Assembly: GCA_964057225.1 (NCBI GenBank)
Contig: OZ059900.1
Span: 12,725,638 to 12,789,637, forward strand
Length of the DNA: 64,000 nt
Direction of reading: 5' to 3'
Source of the DNA: Auanema rhodensis
Lineage: Eukaryota > Nematoda > Chromadorea > Rhabditida > Rhabditidae
Numbering within the stretch: the first letter of the stretch is position 1; each line of letters starts with the position of its first letter. Shown here piece by piece: positions 61,901 through 64,000 of this stretch. Below the pieces are notes generated by a model, which was not told where the DNA came from, ran no database searches, and saw only the letters and a list, made by a program, of their open reading frames with translations. Both the position numbers and the translations under genes were made by a program.

Positions 61901-64000
61901 ATACGTGACAGTTATCTGTTGAAGTTAATTAAGATTCTATTGTTAAGTTTACTTCAAATTTTAGTTTACTTATCATAAATTAATTCAAGTAATCAGAAGA
62001 GATTCTGATTTATTTTCAAATTGATTCTTAGTTATCTTCTTAGTTACAATACTCATTCGTTAAAACTATCAATATTTAATATATTATATATGTAATAGAT
62101 ATACATTCATCATAAACAATACTTTTTAACAAAATCTTTTCACAATTTATTATTTTACAGAAATCAACAACAGAAAAGAAAAATAATTTAGTCTCAATAA
62201 TAAGAGTTAAAACATAACTAATATAAAACAGAAACCAAATAGTCTATAGATATGAAACATACGTGACAGTTATCTGTTGAAGTTAATTAAGATTCTATTG
62301 TTAAGTTTACTTCAAATTTTAGTTTACTTATCATAAATTAATTCAAGTAATCAGAAGAGATTCTGATTTATTTTCAAATTGATTCTTAGTTATCTTCTTA
62401 GTTACAATACTCATTCGTTAAAACTATCAATATTTGATATATTATATATGTAATAGATATACATTCATCATAAACAATACTTTTTAACAAAATCTTTTCA
62501 CAATTTATTATTTTACAGAAATCAACAACAGAAAAGAAAAATAATTTAGTCTCAATAATAAGAGTTAAAACATAACTAATATAAAACAGAAACCAAATAG
62601 TCTATAGATATGAAACATACGTGACAGTTATCTGTTGAAGTTAATTAAGATTCTATTGTTAAGTTTACTTCAAATTTTAGTTTACTTATCATAAATTAAT
62701 TCAAGTAATCAGAAGAGATTCTGATTTATTTTCAAATTGATTCTTAGTTATCTTCTTAGTTACAATACTCATTCGTTAAAACTATCAATATTTGATATAT
62801 TATATATGTGATAGATATACATTCATCATAAACAATACTTTTTAACAAAATCTTTTCACAATTTATTATTTTACAGAAATCAACAACAGAAAAGAAAAAT
62901 AATTTAGTCTCAATAATAAGAGTTAAAACATAACTAATATAAAACAGAAACCAAATAGTCTATAGATATGGAACATACGTGACAGTTATCTGTTGAAGTT
63001 AATTAAGATTCTATTGTTAAGTTTACTTCAAATTTTAGTTTACTTATCATAAATTAATTCAAGTAATCAGAAGAGATTCTGATTTATTTTCAAATTGATT
63101 CTTAGTTATCTTCTTAGTTACAATACTCATTCGTTAAAACTATCAATATTTGATATATTATATATGTGATAGATATACATTCATCATAAACAATACTTTT
63201 TAACAAAATCTTTTCACAATTTATTATTTTACAGAAATCAACAACAGAAAAGAAAAATAATTTAGTCTCAATAATAAGAGTTAAAACATAACTAATATAA
63301 AACAGAAACCAAATAGTCTATAGATATGAAACATACGTGACAGTTATCTGTTGAAGTTAATTAAGATTCTATTGTTAAGTTAACTTCAAATTTTAGTTTA
63401 CTTATCATAAATTAATTCAAGTAATCAGAAGAGATTCTGATTTATTTTCAAATTGATTCTTAGTTATCTTCTTAGTTACAATACTCATTCGTTAAAACTA
63501 TCAATATTTGATATATTATATATGTGATAGATATACATTCATCATAAACAATACTTTTTAACAAAATCTTTTCACAATTTATTATTTTACAGAAATCAAC
63601 AACAGAAAAGAAAAATAATTTAGTCTCAATAATAAGAGTTAAAACATAACTAATATAAAACAGAAACCAAATAGTCTATAGATATGAAACATACGTGACA
63701 GTTATCTGTTGAAGTTAATTAAGATTCTATTGTTAAGTTTACTTCAAATTTTAGTTTACTTATCATAAATTAATTCAAGTAATCAGAAGAGATTCTGATT
63801 TATTTTCAAATTGATTCTTAGTTATCTTCTTAGTTACAATACTCATTCGTTAAAACTATCAATATTTGATATATTATATATGTGATAGATATACATTCAT
63901 CATAAACAATACTTTTTAACAAAATCTTTTCACAATTTATTATTTTACAGAAATCAACAACAGAAAAGAAAAATAATTTAGTCTCAATAATAAGAGTTAA
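52943..64000. repeat. Satellite DNA: 31 head-to-tail units of 358 bp, array continues beyond the window
   Basis: The word TATGAAACATACGTGACAG (or a one-base variant) recurs at 52943 + 358n for every n from 0 to 30, with no slippage over 11 kb. Unit 31 is cut by the window edge. Units differ by single substitutions only. Two linked variants exist over the first ~100 bases. Type A has TTAAGATTC, TTAAGTTTACTTC and TTACTTATCATAA. Type B has TTAGGATTC, TTAGGTTTATTTC and TTTCTTATGATAA. Numbering units from 1, unit 1 is a hybrid; A = 2, 5, 11, 12, 14, 15, 20-31; B = 3, 4, 6-10, 13, 16-19. All frames are closed by stops, so it is noncoding. I do not recognise it as a named satellite. Confidence 0.98.
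61177..63682. repeat. Higher-order duplication inside the satellite (5-unit, 1790-bp offset)
   Basis: Unit 24 (61177) has the rare TATGGAAC start and unit 25 (61535) the rare TTAAGTTAACTTC. The same pair recurs in the same order in units 29 (62967) and 30 (63325), exactly five units later. The next units (26 and 31) differ at the GATATATT/AATATATT and GTGATAG/GTAATAG sites, so the copied block is at least two units long. Confidence 0.8.

Noticed and set aside
52943-64000. CRISPR-like or transposon interpretation of the terminal repeat
   Set aside because: There are no spacers between units, no terminal inverted repeats, no target-site duplication visible and no coding frame. Direct abutting 358-bp units in a eukaryotic context mean satellite DNA.

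Overview
The window is animal nuclear DNA from a nematode. The genes are AT-rich and split by many short GT-AG introns, and the proteins are nematode-typical. They include a PKA regulatory subunit matching KIN-2, an AF1-type FMRFamide-like peptide precursor (flp-8), a THAP-CtBP fusion (ctbp-1) and a Robo receptor (sax-3). Base composition and intron density suggest a spirurine-like parasite, but the species cannot be fixed from this sequence.

Layout, left to right. 1768-7955 (+) is kin-2, with a second, alternative first exon. 9732-11261 (+) is an LRRC58-like leucine-rich-repeat protein. 11713-16154 (+) is a membrane glycoprotein with a divergent C-type-lectin-like region, a 19-copy 24-residue Ser/Thr repeat, one membrane span and a long tail. 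17653-19141 (+) is flp-8. 20685-23274 (-) is an unnamed immunoglobulin-superfamily membrane protein. 24812-26595 (-) is a Cys-loop anion channel. 27655-30314 (-) and 31372-33038 (+) are two divergently transcribed biogenic-amine GPCRs. 36352-38725 (+) is a SoxD factor (egl-13). 41851-46536 (+) is ctbp-1. 47961-52580 (+) is sax-3. From 52943 to the window edge lies a satellite array of 31 head-to-tail units of exactly 358 bp; it runs off the end.

Most genes act in the nervous system or in cAMP/amine signalling: a neuropeptide, an amine-type ion channel, two amine GPCRs, the cAMP-kinase brake, an axon-guidance receptor and two neuronal transcription regulators. From memory, kin-2, flp-8, egl-13, ctbp-1 and sax-3 are all on the X chromosome in C. 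elegans, so the window probably comes from the ancestral nematode X element.

Gene models were built by hand from splice signals and reading-frame phase. Every multi-exon model except the lectin/mucin gene closes in frame. The lectin/mucin gene either has a one-base frame break near 12058-12097 or uses an extra 71-base intron. No RNA genes, transposons or CRISPR arrays were recognised.
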